64,000 nt of DNA from Collinsella aerofaciens (GCA_905213325.1 CAJMHW010000001.1:62001-126000); one strand, 5' to 3'; shown: positions 35,657 through 46,321, counted from the first letter of the stretch. Numbers and translations: made by a program. The notes: generated from the letters alone by a model not told the origin.

Positions 35657-37120
35657 TTACTCGTCGTGCTTCTCCTCACGGTGTGCAGCAGCGCGTGCGT
35701 CGTGGATGCCCTTGATCGCGGCATGGCGAGCCGTTCGGGCATCATGGATGGCGTCGCGAGCCTCGGCGGTCGTCGCCTTGGCAGAGCGCAACTTGGCGGC
35801 CAGATCGGGGTTGGTTTCGGCGACCGCGGTAATCGTGGGGCCGTCGAGCTCCTCTTGCGTGGGCTCGGCCAAAAAGTCGATAGCATACTGGGCGGCCACC
35901 ATGGAGCCCTTTGCCAGCACGGTCTCGTCAATTTTGTAAAAGCAGGAATGTTGGGCGTACGTGGCGCCGATCTTGGGGTTGCGCGTACCTACAAAGGCGA
36001 GCACGCCCGGTACGCGACGCAGGTACTCCGAAAAATCCTCGCCCGAAAGCGTGCCACGGTAATGGCCTTGACCGGTGGGGCCCAGGCACTTGATTACAGC
36101 CTGACGGCAGCGCTCGCTCGAGGCGACCTCGTTTTCGACCTTGTAGTTGGCGATGGTGTAGTCGGTGAGCTCAGCCTCGGCGCCCAAGGCGGCCGCGGTG
36201 TGCTCCACGATACGGCGCATAAGCTCCGGCATTTCCTCGTGGGTCGAATCTCCGTAGGTGCGCACCGTACCGGCGAGGTAGGCCGTGCCGGCGATAACGT
36301 TACGCGCGGTGCCGCCATGCAACTCGCCGACGGTGATGACGGCCGGCTCGTAGGGGCTGATTTCGCGCGAGACGATGGTCTGCAGGACGTTGACAATCTC
36401 GGCGGCAACCATGACGGCGTCGTGGCCGCGCTGGGGCATGGCGCCATGGCACGAGGTGCCGCGGACGTCGATGCGGAACCAGTCGGTATTGGCCATGCGC
36501 GGACCGGGCTCGCAGCTCACGGTGCCGGCGTCGACCTCACTCCAGATGTGCGCGGCGTAGGCGCCATCGACGCCGTCGAGCACGCCGGTGCCGATCATGA
36601 GCTTGGCGCCCTGGCCGTTTTCCTCGCTGGGCTGGAACACGATGCGGACCTCGCCGTGGATGTCGTCGGTCATATGGCGCAGGATTTGCAGCGTTCCGAG
36701 CATCATGGCGATATGGCAGTCGTGGCCGCAGGCGTGCATGCAGCCCTCGTTGACGCTGGCGAACTCCTCGCCGGTCTGCTCGGTGACGGGCAGGGCGTCG
36801 ATGTCGGCGCGCAGCAGGATGCGGCGGCGTGGCGTGCCGTCCTCGCGATAGGCGTCGGGCGCGGTGCCGCGAAGGGTCGCCACAAGGCCCGTCTTGAGCG
36901 GACGCTCGTAGGGGATATTCATGGCGTCGAGCTGGTTGGCGATGTCGGAGGTCGTGCGCTCCTCGGCAAGGCTCAGCTCCGGGTGCTTATGGAAGTGCCG
37001 GCGCTGCTTGATGATATAGGGTTCAAACTCGGTAGCGATATCTTTGATGGCTGTGGTGACGTCGTCAGCCGCGCGAGCCTCAGTCGCCGCCATAATCTGC
37101 TGTGCCTTGGTCTTCGTCAT
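35657..37120 (-). CDS. M20-family amidohydrolase / metallopeptidase
   Basis: 487 residues from the ATG at 37120 (AAGGAGC upstream; the frame is open further to 37339). M20D features: RRHFHKHPELSLAEERT, LLRADIDALPV, the metal-binding MHACGHDCH (128-136), FQPSEENGQGAKLMI, a dimerisation lid with TDWFRIDVRGTSCHGAMPQRGHDAV, and a late SGEDFSEYL. Such enzymes remove acyl or aminoacyl groups from amino acids or small peptides. An extra C-terminal tail of about 75 residues is Ala/Arg/His-rich and probably helical. Divergently transcribed from the YtcJ-like gene. Confidence 0.9.
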   Translation of the reverse strand: MTKTKAQQIMAATEARAADDVTTAIKDIATEFEPYIIKQRRHFHKHPELSLAEERTTSDIANQLDAMNIPYERPLKTGLVATLRGTAPDAYREDGTPRRRILLRADIDALPVTEQTGEEFASVNEGCMHACGHDCHIAMMLGTLQILRHMTDDIHGEVRIVFQPSEENGQGAKLMIGTGVLDGVDGAYAAHIWSEVDAGTVSCEPGPRMANTDWFRIDVRGTSCHGAMPQRGHDAVMVAAEIVNVLQTIVSREISPYEPAVITVGELHGGTARNVIAGTAYLAGTVRTYGDSTHEEMPELMRRIVEHTAAALGAEAELTDYTIANYKVENEVASSERCRQAVIKCLGPTGQGHYRGTLSGEDFSEYLRRVPGVLAFVGTRNPKIGATYAQHSCFYKIDETVLAKGSMVAAQYAIDFLAEPTQEELDGPTITAVAETNPDLAAKLRSAKATTAEARDAIHDARTARHAAIKGIHDARAAAHREEKHDE

Positions 37121-37288
37121 GGTCGATTTGCTCCTTGCTGGGTTGATCGCAAAATCGTACAGGCTCTCTCCAGTATGCCACCTGCCGCTAGGGCTGGTAA
37201 AGTTGCCGTTTGCCGCTTGGGGTTTTGTTACAAGGGCGGGGGAGTACACTCGGGGGTGTTGAATTTCCTGCCAGAAATGGGGATGCCC

Positions 37289-38926
37289 ATGCAACATATC
37301 GATCGGATTATCCGCTCCAAGAACGTTTTTACCGCGCAAGATGGCATCGATACCGCCCGTGAGCTAGCGATTGCCATCGCAGGCGACCGTATCGTCGCAG
37401 TCGGTGCGCCCGATGACGTGATTGCCGCCGCACCTGCCGCCACGCCGGTTCTCGACTACGGCGAGCAATTCATCTGCCCCGGTTTCCATGACGCTCATCT
37501 GCACTTCTTCCATACCTCGGTCGGATCCTCGCCGTACATGCTCATGGATATGGGCACGTCAGAGGCGGCGCTGGTGCAGCACGCGCTCGAGTTTTCCCAG
37601 GACCTGCCCGACGACGCTTGGGTTGTGACGCAGGGCTGGCGCGACTACCGTTGGGACCCGCCTGAGCATCCTACCAAGGCGTCGCTCGATGCGGCATTCC
37701 CCGATCGTCCCTGCGTTATGTACTCGGGCGACGGGCATACGCTTTGGCTCAACAGCCGCGCACTCGAGGCGCTCGGCGTCACGCGCGACAGTGAGCCGCC
37801 AGCGGGCGGCAGCTACGACAAGGACGCAAACGGTGAACTCACGGGCATTGCGCACGAGGCGGCTGCCATGCAGCTGCTGCCGCGCTGCCTTGAGTGGCTG
37901 GGCGAAGATCGCATCGCAAGCGCTTACGCCGATCAAATGAGGCGCATGGCCGAGCAGGGCATCACCTCGATTTGCGATATGTCGCTCATGCCCATGCCGG
38001 GCTGCGATTTTATCCGCGACGATGTCTATGACAAACTGCAGATGGCCGGCAAGCTGGGCATTCGTGCCCATCTGTTCCCCACGCTGCTGGATGACCAGAC
38101 GCGTCTAGAAGAGCTCCAGGTACGTTACGCGAACAACGCGCTGCTTTCGGCGCCGGGTTTTAAGCAGTTTTTCGACGGCGTGTCGAGCGAACACACGGCA
38201 TATCTCACCGAGCCCTATACCAATCCGCGCTTCCCTGGCGACCAGGGCCGTCTGACGGTCCCGGCTGAGCGCATGCGCAAACTGGTTCTGGCGGCTGCGG
38301 AGCGCGGCCACACTGTGCGTATCCACGTCATCGGCGACGGTGCGATTCATGCCGCACTCGATATCTTTGAGGAGGCCGCCGGCCTGTACGGCCTGCCCCA
38401 GCACGGCCGTAACACGCTCGAGCATCTGGAGAACCTTCTGCCCGAGGACATCGATCGCCTGCGCAAGCTCAACGTGGTCGCTTCGAGCCAGCCCTGTCAC
38501 ATTACACTCGACCCGGGTGGACCGGAGCGCGATCTGGGCCTGGAGCGCAGCCGCATCATGTGGCCGTTCGCAACCTATAGGCAGCGCGGCATTCGCCAAG
38601 CCTTTGGTACCGACAGCCCTATCACGCCCGTTACCAGCATGAACGTGCTCTACACGGCTATTACGCGTCAGGACCCCAAAAGCCACTGGCCCGAGGGCGG
38701 CTGGTTGCCGAGCGAGCGCATCGATGCAGCTACGGCTCTGCGCAACTACACCCTGGGCAGCGCCTATGCAGCGGGCGACGAGCAAAACCTTGGCAGCTTG
38801 GAGCCTGGCAAGTACGCCGACCTGGTAGTCCTGGACCAAAACCCGCTCACCATCGACCCCCAAGAGCTCCAGGCCACCAAGGTTCAGGCCACCTACCTGG
38901 CAGGTAACTTGATCTACGAGCGCTAG
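37289..38926 (+). CDS. YtcJ-like amidohydrolase (amidohydrolase family 3)
   Basis: 545 residues starting at ATG 37289 (GGGGATG upstream; ATGs at 37277 and 37283 are also possible). Metal site FHDAHLHFF (about 66-74), YSGDGHTLWLNSRALEALG, a conserved HVIGDGAIHAAL, EHLENL, SSQPCHITL and FGTDSPITP with the late catalytic Asp. These place it in the YtcJ group of metal-dependent hydrolases, which act on amide or ester bonds of unknown natural substrates. The huge upstream open frame (to 35573) is antisense to the M20 gene and is not used. Confidence 0.88.
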   Translation: MQHIDRIIRSKNVFTAQDGIDTARELAIAIAGDRIVAVGAPDDVIAAAPAATPVLDYGEQFICPGFHDAHLHFFHTSVGSSPYMLMDMGTSEAALVQHALEFSQDLPDDAWVVTQGWRDYRWDPPEHPTKASLDAAFPDRPCVMYSGDGHTLWLNSRALEALGVTRDSEPPAGGSYDKDANGELTGIAHEAAAMQLLPRCLEWLGEDRIASAYADQMRRMAEQGITSICDMSLMPMPGCDFIRDDVYDKLQMAGKLGIRAHLFPTLLDDQTRLEELQVRYANNALLSAPGFKQFFDGVSSEHTAYLTEPYTNPRFPGDQGRLTVPAERMRKLVLAAAERGHTVRIHVIGDGAIHAALDIFEEAAGLYGLPQHGRNTLEHLENLLPEDIDRLRKLNVVASSQPCHITLDPGGPERDLGLERSRIMWPFATYRQRGIRQAFGTDSPITPVTSMNVLYTAITRQDPKSHWPEGGWLPSERIDAATALRNYTLGSAYAAGDEQNLGSLEPGKYADLVVLDQNPLTIDPQELQATKVQATYLAGNLIYER

Positions 38927-38943
38927 CCCCATACCCCACTCAT

Positions 38944-38976
38944 AAGGGGCACGTTTCAGCAACGTGCCCCTTTCTT
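38944..38976 (+). terminator. Terminator after the YtcJ-like gene
   Basis: Perfect 12-bp stem AAGGGGCACGTT (38944-38955, 38961-38972) with a 5-nt loop, followed by TCTT. Confidence 0.85.
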
Positions 38977-39046
38977 ATTCGCACCATCTGCATCGCCATT
39001 TTGCTGCACCGACTTTTTTGAATACCGGGACCGAATTAGTTAACCT

Positions 39047-39193
39047 GGCTCCCGTGTGGCTCCGGAGGGGCGGGGCATAAGGTTTATCGCGAGTTCCGCA
39101 CGAGCCGAAGGCCACTTAATGTGGCCTTCGTGCGAGCAGGACTGCCCGAGCAGGAAACCTTATGCCCCGCCCCTCCGGAGCCACACGGGAGCC
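39047..39193. repeat. Nested inverted repeat upstream of groES (39-bp perfect arms)
   Basis: Arms 39047-39085 and 39155-39193 are perfect reverse complements over 39 bp (arm starts GGCTCCCGTGTGGCTCCGG). A second stem, CGAAGGCCAC/GTGGCCTTCG (39106-39115, 39121-39130), sits in the middle. It fills much of the 435-bp gap before groES; no gene is seen there. Too long for a normal terminator. Confidence 0.9.
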
Positions 39194-39361
39194 ACCGCTA
39201 AGTTATCCCCCGGCATTCAGAAAATCTAAGTGCCAAAAAATAAGATTTTTTGACTCTGTGTTGTATAACCCGCCATTCGTGGGTACCATTCAACGCGTAC
39301 GCAAACAAAAAGGGGTAACCCGCGCGGCATGACCGCGCGGCCCACAAAGGAGGAAACAAGC

Positions 39362-39655
39362 ATGTCGTCTTTGAAGCCGCTTGCAGATCGTGTTCTGGTC
39401 AAGCCCGACGAGGCCGAGCAGAAGACCGCTTCTGGTCTGTATATCGCCAGCAACGCTCAGGAGAAGCCGCAGCGCGGCACCATCGTTGCCGTTGGCGCCG
39501 GCAAGGTCAACGACAAGGGTGAGCGCATCCCCATGGACGTCAAGGTCGGTGACGTTGTCATCTACGGTAAGTTCGGTGGCAACGAGGTCAAGGTCGACGG
39601 CGAGAAGTATCTGCTGATGCGCGCCGACGACATCTACGCTGTCGTCGAGGCCTAG
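39362..39655 (+). CDS. groES: Co-chaperonin GroES (Hsp10)
   Basis: 97 residues from ATG 39362 (aaaggagg upstream). LKPLADRVLVKPDEAEQKTASGLYI at the N-terminus and GERIPMDVKVGDVVIYGKFGG match GroES; the mobile loop is KTASGLYIAS. It caps GroEL during folding. No HrcA/CIRCE inverted repeat (TTAGCACTC-N9-GAGTGCTAA) is present upstream, so heat control must use something else. Confidence 0.97.
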   Translation: MSSLKPLADRVLVKPDEAEQKTASGLYIASNAQEKPQRGTIVAVGAGKVNDKGERIPMDVKVGDVVIYGKFGGNEVKVDGEKYLLMRADDIYAVVEA

Positions 39656-39673
39656 TCTCGTCAGAATCTCTGA

Positions 39674-41389
<1,716 letters not shown>

Positions 41390-41415
41390 GGCCGACAAGG
41401 TCTAGAACTCCCACC

Positions 41416-41558
41416 GGGGATCCGGGGGCGGGACGGGGTTTCTCTCCGGAACGTCCTCGGACATGCAAAGAGGCTCCGCATCGCGCTTCGCGCTGCGGAG
41501 CCTCTTTGCGTCCTGCGGAATGTTCCGGAGAGAAACCCCGTCCCGCCCCCGGATCCCC
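41416..41558. repeat. Nested inverted repeat downstream of groEL (37-bp perfect arms)
   Basis: Arms 41416-41452 and 41522-41558 are perfect reverse complements over 37 bp (arm starts GGGGATCCGGGGGCGGG). A central 16-bp perfect stem GCAAAGAGGCTCCGCA (41465-41480, 41494-41509) has a GC-rich loop. The outer arm shares the pattern CCGG..GGCGGG..GG.TTT with the repeat before groES. No T-run follows. Nothing that I would call a gene lies between this repeat and the riboflavin promoter. Confidence 0.9.
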
Positions 41559-41725
41559 TGCGTTTACGGCCTTGAGGTCGGCGTGGGCGGAGAATGTGGT
41601 TGATGGGGATACGTGTCCCTTTCGCTGTTTCGCGGCTTTGCCGCGAAAAGCGCGTTACTTTGGGATGGGTGGGGAACGTGGTTGTTGCGGCAGCTGATCC
41701 CCACCATAAATTACCCTCGGCATAC

Positions 41726-41753
41726 TTGCGCGAGTGATTGCTCGTGCTACACT
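41726..41753 (+). promoter_or_regulatory. Promoter of the riboflavin transporter operon
   Basis: -35 TTGCGC (41726-41731), 16-nt spacer, -10 TACACT (41748-41753) with an extended TGC. Transcription would start just before the FMN riboswitch. Confidence 0.65.
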
Positions 41754-41765
41754 TGCAATTGCTGT

Positions 41766-41945
41766 TTCAGGGCGGGGTGGAATTCCCCACTGGCGGTAAA
41801 TCGGGCGGTGCCAAAGGGGTGCCGTGGCGCAGGCGAGGCGTCTGCGACCGAGCCGATGAGTCCGCGACCCGTGCGTGTGTTGGTTCGCATGCCGGCTGAA
41901 CTGGTGAGATCCCAGTACCAACGGTTAGAGTCCGGATGAAAGAGG
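41766..41945 (+). promoter_or_regulatory. FMN riboswitch (RFN element)
   Basis: Conserved RFN blocks in order: TTCAGGGCGGGGTGGAATTC and CCCACTGGCGGTAAA (41766-41803), GAGCCGATGAGTCCGCGACCC (about 41851), GCCGGCTGAACTGGTGAGATC and CCAGTACCAACGGTTAGAGT (about 41893-41932), and CCGGATGAAAGAGG at the end. FMN binding would switch off the operon. The ribosome site AGGTGA begins within a few nt of its 3' end, so control is probably at translation start. Confidence 0.96.
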
Positions 41946-41956
41946 CAGGTGATCTT

Positions 41957-42547
41957 ATGTCTGAACAGTCACAGCATATCCATTTTGAGAACACGAATAG
42001 GTGGAGCACCAAACAGCTCGTAACCATGGCGCTGATGTGTGCCCTGGGCGCGCTCTTTATGTATGTGCAGCTGCCCATCCTTCCTTCGGCGCCGTTTTTG
42101 ACGTATGACCCGTCGCTGGTGCCGGCGATGGTGTGTGGATTTGCGTATGGGCCTGGTGCCGGCACCGCTGTTGCCGCTATGGCGATCGTTATCCATGCGC
42201 TCACCACGGGCGACTGGGTCGGCGCGCTTATGAACTTGGTTGCCACGATGGGCTATATTTTGCCTGCGGCTATCGTCTATCAGAAGATGCACACCTACAA
42301 GGGTGCCGTGATTGGCCTGGCGCTGGGCGTTATTGCCGCTACGGCGCTTTCTATGGTTGCGAATCTGACCATTGGCGTTTGGTTCTGGTATGGTTCGGTC
42401 GATGTGATTGCCCCGCTTATGATTCCTGCCGTGCTGCCGTTCAACCTTATCAAGACCGTGCTTAACTCGGTGTTGACGCTGGCGGTGTATAAGGCAGTCT
42501 CCAACCTCATTACGCCTAAAAAGGACCAGGTCAAAGGCCGCGCATGA
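41957..42547 (+). CDS. ribU: Riboflavin ECF transporter S component
   Basis: 196 residues with about six membrane helices. KQLVTMALMCALGALFMYVQLPILP at the N-terminus and FLTYDPSLVPAMVCGFAYGPGAG, in the conserved RibU region, followed by an IGVWFWYGSV loop. It binds riboflavin and docks onto the ECF module. It lies 12 nt after the FMN riboswitch and shares a 4-nt ATGA overlap with the ATPase gene. Start ATG 41957 (AGGTGA upstream). Confidence 0.93.
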   Translation: MSEQSQHIHFENTNRWSTKQLVTMALMCALGALFMYVQLPILPSAPFLTYDPSLVPAMVCGFAYGPGAGTAVAAMAIVIHALTTGDWVGALMNLVATMGYILPAAIVYQKMHTYKGAVIGLALGVIAATALSMVANLTIGVWFWYGSVDVIAPLMIPAVLPFNLIKTVLNSVLTLAVYKAVSNLITPKKDQVKGRA

Positions 42548-44448
42548 TTGAGTGTCGGGGCATCTCATTTAGCTACGACGGCGCTGCGAAAGCGCTCGAT
42601 GGTGTCGATCTGAACATCGAGGATGGCGAGTTTTTCTGCATCCTCGGCGGAAACGGGTCGGGCAAGTCGACGTTTGCCAAGCACCTGAATGCGCTGCTGC
42701 AGCCCGATGCCGGCACGGTGCGCATCGATGGCATGGATGCGTCCGACCCCGAGCTGGTCTACGACATTCGCTCGACTGCGGGCATGGTATTCCAGAACCC
42801 GGATGATCAGCTGGTGGCGACGCTTGTCGAGGACGATGTTGCCTTTGGTCCCGAAAACTTGGGCGTGCCATCGGCCCAGATCGCGCAGCGTGTGCGGGAT
42901 GTGCTGAAGGCCGTGGGCCTGGTGGGCTTTGAGCGCCACGAGACCCATGCGCTTTCGGGTGGCCAAAAGCAGCGCGTGGCGCTTGCCGGCGTGCTTGCCA
43001 TGGAACCGCGCGTGCTCATCTTGGACGAGGCGTCCTCGATGCTCGATCCGCGTGGACGCAAGGGCCTCATGAAGGCCTGCCGCGCCCTCCATGACCGTGG
43101 TATGACCATCGTGATGATCACGCACTTTATGGAAGAGGCCGCCGAGGCCGATCGAGTCGCGGTGTTTCAGGCGGGGCGCGTTGCCATGCTCGGTACGCCC
43201 GAGGAGATTCTGACACGGGCAGATGAGCTTGCGCGGTTGAACTTGGATATGCCGGAGTCGTGCCGTTTGGGCATGGCACTTCGTGCGAAGGGCGTGCCCG
43301 TTCATGCGCAGGTGCGCGAGGCGGATATGGTTGCCGAGATTGCACGGGCCTATACCGAGCGAAGTGAGGCAGGCACCGCGGGGCAGCCTTTCGCATCCCA
43401 GTTGGAAATCGCTGACGGCACTGTTCCGGCAGCCAACGAGGACAACGCGTCGGAGCCCGTCATCGAGCTATCCCATGTTTCGTACAGCTATTCGCTCAGT
43501 CCGCGCGAGCGCCGTCGCTGGCATAAGCGCTCGGTCACTGCGGGCAAATCGAACAAACAGGCTCTCTGGGGAAACGACCCCAGCAGTCCGTGGGCACTTC
43601 ACGACGTGTCTTTGACGGTGCGTCGCGGCGAGTTCCTGGGCCTGGCGGGCCATACCGGTTCGGGTAAATCCACGCTGGTTCAGCATCTCAACGGATTAAT
43701 CCGACCACAGGAGGGGAGCGTTTACGCACTGGGGCTCGACCTGTCGCAAAAGAAGGATGCCGCCGCGGTTAAGGCTAAGGTCGGCGTGGTGTTTCAATAT
43801 CCCGAGCGGCAGCTGTTTGCCGAGACCGTGGTGCAGGACGTGGCATTTGGTCCGCACAATCTTGGCCTGTCGCAAGACGAGGTCGCGCGCCGCGTTGCGT
43901 CATCGCTCGCACGCGTGGGCCTCGACCTTGCCACGATAGGCGACAAGAGTCCCTTTGAGCTCTCGGGCGGACAGCAGCGGCGTGTGGCGTTTGCCGGTGT
44001 GCTTGCTATGGAGCCCGAGGTGCTGGTGCTCGATGAGCCCATGGCAGGTCTCGATCCGGCGGCCCGCAGGGATTTCCTGGAGCTCATTGGCTGTCTTCAT
44101 GATGAGGGCCTGACCGTTGTCATGGTTTCGCACAGTATGGATGACCTGGCCAATTGCTGCGACCGCATCGTTGTGATGAACGAAGGCGCGGTGTTTGCCG
44201 AGGGCACGCCCGCTCAGGTTTTTGCGCATGCGGATGAGCTTAAATCAATCGGCTTGGGTGTTCCCGCTGCCCAGCGCATGGCGCTGGCGCTAGCGGAAGC
44301 GGGCGTGCCGCTGCGTTGCGACGGGCTCTATACGGTTGAGTCGTTGGCCGACGAGTTGGCAGATTTGCTGATCGGTCGCTCAGACGGTTCTTCTAACGTC
44401 TCGGACAGGGCCAAATCCGAAACGATCGCGCGAGAGGAGGGCTGCTAA
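42544..44448 (+). CDS. ECF transporter ATPase, two ABC domains in one protein (EcfA-EcfA')
   Basis: 634 residues with two complete ABC domains. Domain 1: Walker A GGNGSGKST (35-43), FQNPDDQ (83-89), LSGGQ (137-141) and Walker B LILDEAS (158-164). Domain 2 (from about 305): Walker A GHTGSGKST (near 369), FQYPERQ, LSGGQ (near 473) and LDEPMAGLDP. The FQNPDDQ and FQYPERQ Q-helix motifs are those of the paired EcfA1 and EcfA2 proteins, here fused. They power the RibU/EcfT complex and possibly other S components. The downstream ecfT overlaps by one base (TAATG). Confidence 0.94.
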   Translation: MIECRGISFSYDGAAKALDGVDLNIEDGEFFCILGGNGSGKSTFAKHLNALLQPDAGTVRIDGMDASDPELVYDIRSTAGMVFQNPDDQLVATLVEDDVAFGPENLGVPSAQIAQRVRDVLKAVGLVGFERHETHALSGGQKQRVALAGVLAMEPRVLILDEASSMLDPRGRKGLMKACRALHDRGMTIVMITHFMEEAAEADRVAVFQAGRVAMLGTPEEILTRADELARLNLDMPESCRLGMALRAKGVPVHAQVREADMVAEIARAYTERSEAGTAGQPFASQLEIADGTVPAANEDNASEPVIELSHVSYSYSLSPRERRRWHKRSVTAGKSNKQALWGNDPSSPWALHDVSLTVRRGEFLGLAGHTGSGKSTLVQHLNGLIRPQEGSVYALGLDLSQKKDAAAVKAKVGVVFQYPERQLFAETVVQDVAFGPHNLGLSQDEVARRVASSLARVGLDLATIGDKSPFELSGGQQRRVAFAGVLAMEPEVLVLDEPMAGLDPAARRDFLELIGCLHDEGLTVVMVSHSMDDLANCCDRIVVMNEGAVFAEGTPAQVFAHADELKSIGLGVPAAQRMALALAEAGVPLRCDGLYTVESLADELADLLIGRSDGSSNVSDRAKSETIAREEGC

Positions 44449-45248
44449 TGGAGGCGTTTTCGTTTGGCAGCTACTATCCCGGCGATAGTGCAATCCACCG
44501 CCTGGACCCGCGAACCAAGTTGCTCTTGGGCTTTGTGTTTCTGATCACGACGCTCACGGTCAGTAGCTTCCGCGGACTGGTCCTGGTCGCAATTTTCGTT
44601 GTGCTGATCTATACCGTGTCCTGGGTGCCGCTTCGCCGTGTCCTGTCATCGATGGCGCCGCTGCTGGCGATCGTCGTGGTGGTCGCGGTGCTCAACCTAT
44701 TTACCGACCAGAGCGGGCACATCCTGTGGCAGCTCGGCTTTTTGCAGATAAGCGAGGGCTCGCTGCATTCCTCCGGGTTTATGGCGTGCCGCCTGACCCT
44801 GATGATGGCCGGCATGAGCGCTATTACGCTCACCACGCCCACGCTCGATCTCACGGCAGGCTTTGAGCGTTTGCTCGCGCCGCTTGCGCGCGTGGGGCTT
44901 CCGGCACACGAGCTCGGCATGATCATGGGCATCGCGCTGCGTTTTATGCCGCAGTTTGCCACCGAGATGAAGCAGACGGCGGACGCGCAGGCAAGTCGCG
45001 GCGCGCGCGTGACGGGTGGTCTGCTCGGCGGCGTGCGCATGCTCGCCAGCGTGGCAATTCCGCTGTTCACGGGCGTATTTCGTCATGCCGAGACACTTTC
45101 TGCCGCTATGGATGCACGTTGCTACCATGGCGAGCAGGGGCGTACGCGACTGCATGCGCTTATGTTTGGCCGCGTCGATGCGCTGGCCGCGGTGGCAACG
45201 GCGCTGCTGGTGGCAGTGGTTCTCGTTGTCAATTTGCAACTTGTTTAG
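44448..45248 (+). CDS. ecfT: ECF transporter transmembrane component EcfT
   Basis: 266 residues with five or six membrane segments. Begins SYYPGDSAIHRLDPRTKLLLGF, typical of EcfT, and contains the coupling-helix motifs DAQASRGAR and ETLSAAMDARCYHG, each carrying an A-R-G/A-R-C signature that contacts the ATPases. Completes the riboflavin importer with ribU and the fused ATPases. Confidence 0.94.
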   Translation: MEAFSFGSYYPGDSAIHRLDPRTKLLLGFVFLITTLTVSSFRGLVLVAIFVVLIYTVSWVPLRRVLSSMAPLLAIVVVVAVLNLFTDQSGHILWQLGFLQISEGSLHSSGFMACRLTLMMAGMSAITLTTPTLDLTAGFERLLAPLARVGLPAHELGMIMGIALRFMPQFATEMKQTADAQASRGARVTGGLLGGVRMLASVAIPLFTGVFRHAETLSAAMDARCYHGEQGRTRLHALMFGRVDALAAVATALLVAVVLVVNLQLV

Positions 45249-45278
45249 GCGCGATTCGAGCGCAAGAAAGGGATTCCT

Positions 45279-45725
45279 ATGACCGATATCGACCGTACGG
45301 CCCAACTCGAGCGCGCCTGCACATACCTCAGGCGCATCCCCGCGTGGTTTCTGGCTACGACTGATGCGAACGATGGGCATCAGCCGCGCGTAAGGCCGTT
45401 CTCGTTTGCCATGGTCGATAACGGCAAGCTGTGGTTTTGCACGTCGCGCGACAAGGACGTGTGGGCAGAGCTCGGCGCGAACCCCAAGTTTGAGCTTTCG
45501 GGCTGGAAGCCGGGGGAGTGCTGGATCGTATTGTCCGGCGAGGCCGCGCTCGAGGACGATGCAGTCGTGAGCGACCGCGTTCGCGAAGCAGGCTTTAAGC
45601 ACATGGTGGGCATTGGCGAGAATCACGAGAGCGCCAACGACGGTCGCCTTGCGTTTTTCTCGGTCCGCAATATCGCCGCCCGCTTCTGCGATATCGACGG
45701 CAGCGAAGAGCATCTGGAGCTCTAG
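45279..45725 (+). CDS. Pyridoxamine 5'-phosphate oxidase-like split-barrel protein
   Basis: 148 residues of the flavin-binding split-barrel fold: YLRRIPAWFLATTDANDGHQPRVRPFSF, DNGKLWFCTSRDKDVWAEL and KPGECWIVLSGEAALEDD. Members bind FMN or F420 and may reduce small molecules; this one is too short to be PdxH. A paralogue starts 52 nt downstream. The reaction is unknown. Position just after the riboflavin importer operon is suggestive only. Confidence 0.85.
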   Translation: MTDIDRTAQLERACTYLRRIPAWFLATTDANDGHQPRVRPFSFAMVDNGKLWFCTSRDKDVWAELGANPKFELSGWKPGECWIVLSGEAALEDDAVVSDRVREAGFKHMVGIGENHESANDGRLAFFSVRNIAARFCDIDGSEEHLEL

Positions 45726-45776
45726 CGCGTCTCAAATTAACTACCCGTTCCGAATTAGCTAGTGGCAGGAGGAAAC

Positions 45777-46187
45777 GTGGACGGATTGAATACGGTGTTG
45801 GAGTATCTGACGTCGGTGCCGGCGTGGTATCTGGCGACGAGCGTGGACGGGCAGCCGCATGTGCGTCCGTTCTCGTTTGCACAGATCCAGGATGGCAAGC
45901 TGTGGTTTGTGACAGCGCGCACCAAAGATGTGTGGCAGGAGCTGCTGCAAAACCAGCGCTTTGAGGCCACGAGTTGGTGGCCGGGCCATGGTTGGTTGAT
46001 CCTGCGCGGGCGTGCGGGGCTGGAAGACCGGGCTTCGAGCGAAATGCGCGAGGCCGGATGGAAACATCTTGAGCGCTTGAGCGAGCACTATGAGGGACCT
46101 AACGACCCCACGCTCGTCTTCTTTAGCGTCGAGGATCCCGAGGCTTTTATCTGCAATCACGACGAATGGGTGCCGGTCGAGCTCTAG
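45777..46187 (+). CDS. Pyridoxamine 5'-phosphate oxidase-like protein, tandem paralogue
   Basis: 136 residues from GTG 45777, directly after AGGAGG (a GTG at 45762 is the alternative). Clearly paralogous to the upstream gene: VPAWYLATSVDGQPHVRPFSFAQIQDGKLWFVT aligns with IPAWFLATTDANDG..PRVRPFSFAMVDNGKLWFCT. A tandem duplication that has diverged, with the flavin-binding segment kept. Reaction unknown. Followed by a terminator. Confidence 0.85.
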   Translation: MDGLNTVLEYLTSVPAWYLATSVDGQPHVRPFSFAQIQDGKLWFVTARTKDVWQELLQNQRFEATSWWPGHGWLILRGRAGLEDRASSEMREAGWKHLERLSEHYEGPNDPTLVFFSVEDPEAFICNHDEWVPVEL

Positions 46188-46225
46188 CCAGCTGGCTCAT
46201 CCTAACAACTTAGTTTTCGCATGGG

Positions 46226-46285
46226 CGGGCCCCGTATTGCCCGGTGTCGTTAGGAGCGCCGGTCAATACGGGGCCCGCTCTGTTT
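46226..46285 (+). terminator. Terminator after the split-barrel pair
   Basis: Perfect 15-bp stem GCGGGCCCCGTATTG (46226-46240, 46264-46278), loop of 23 nt with a small inner stem, then TCTGTTTGT. Confidence 0.8.
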
Positions 46286-46321
46286 GTCAATTCCTTCGCG
46301 TGAATGTGTCTGGTTTGTTTC

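Noticed and set aside
35573..37276. Upstream extension of the YtcJ-like gene
   Set aside because: Open by chance across the antisense of the M20 gene; the amidohydrolase fold starts at about 37289.
39250..39269. groES promoter from TTGACT and TATAAC
   Set aside because: The two boxes are only 8 nt apart, too close for one promoter; no convincing -35 was found.
41465..41509. groEL terminator
   Set aside because: A perfect hairpin but no T-run, and nested in a larger perfect repeat, so it is listed as part of the repeat.
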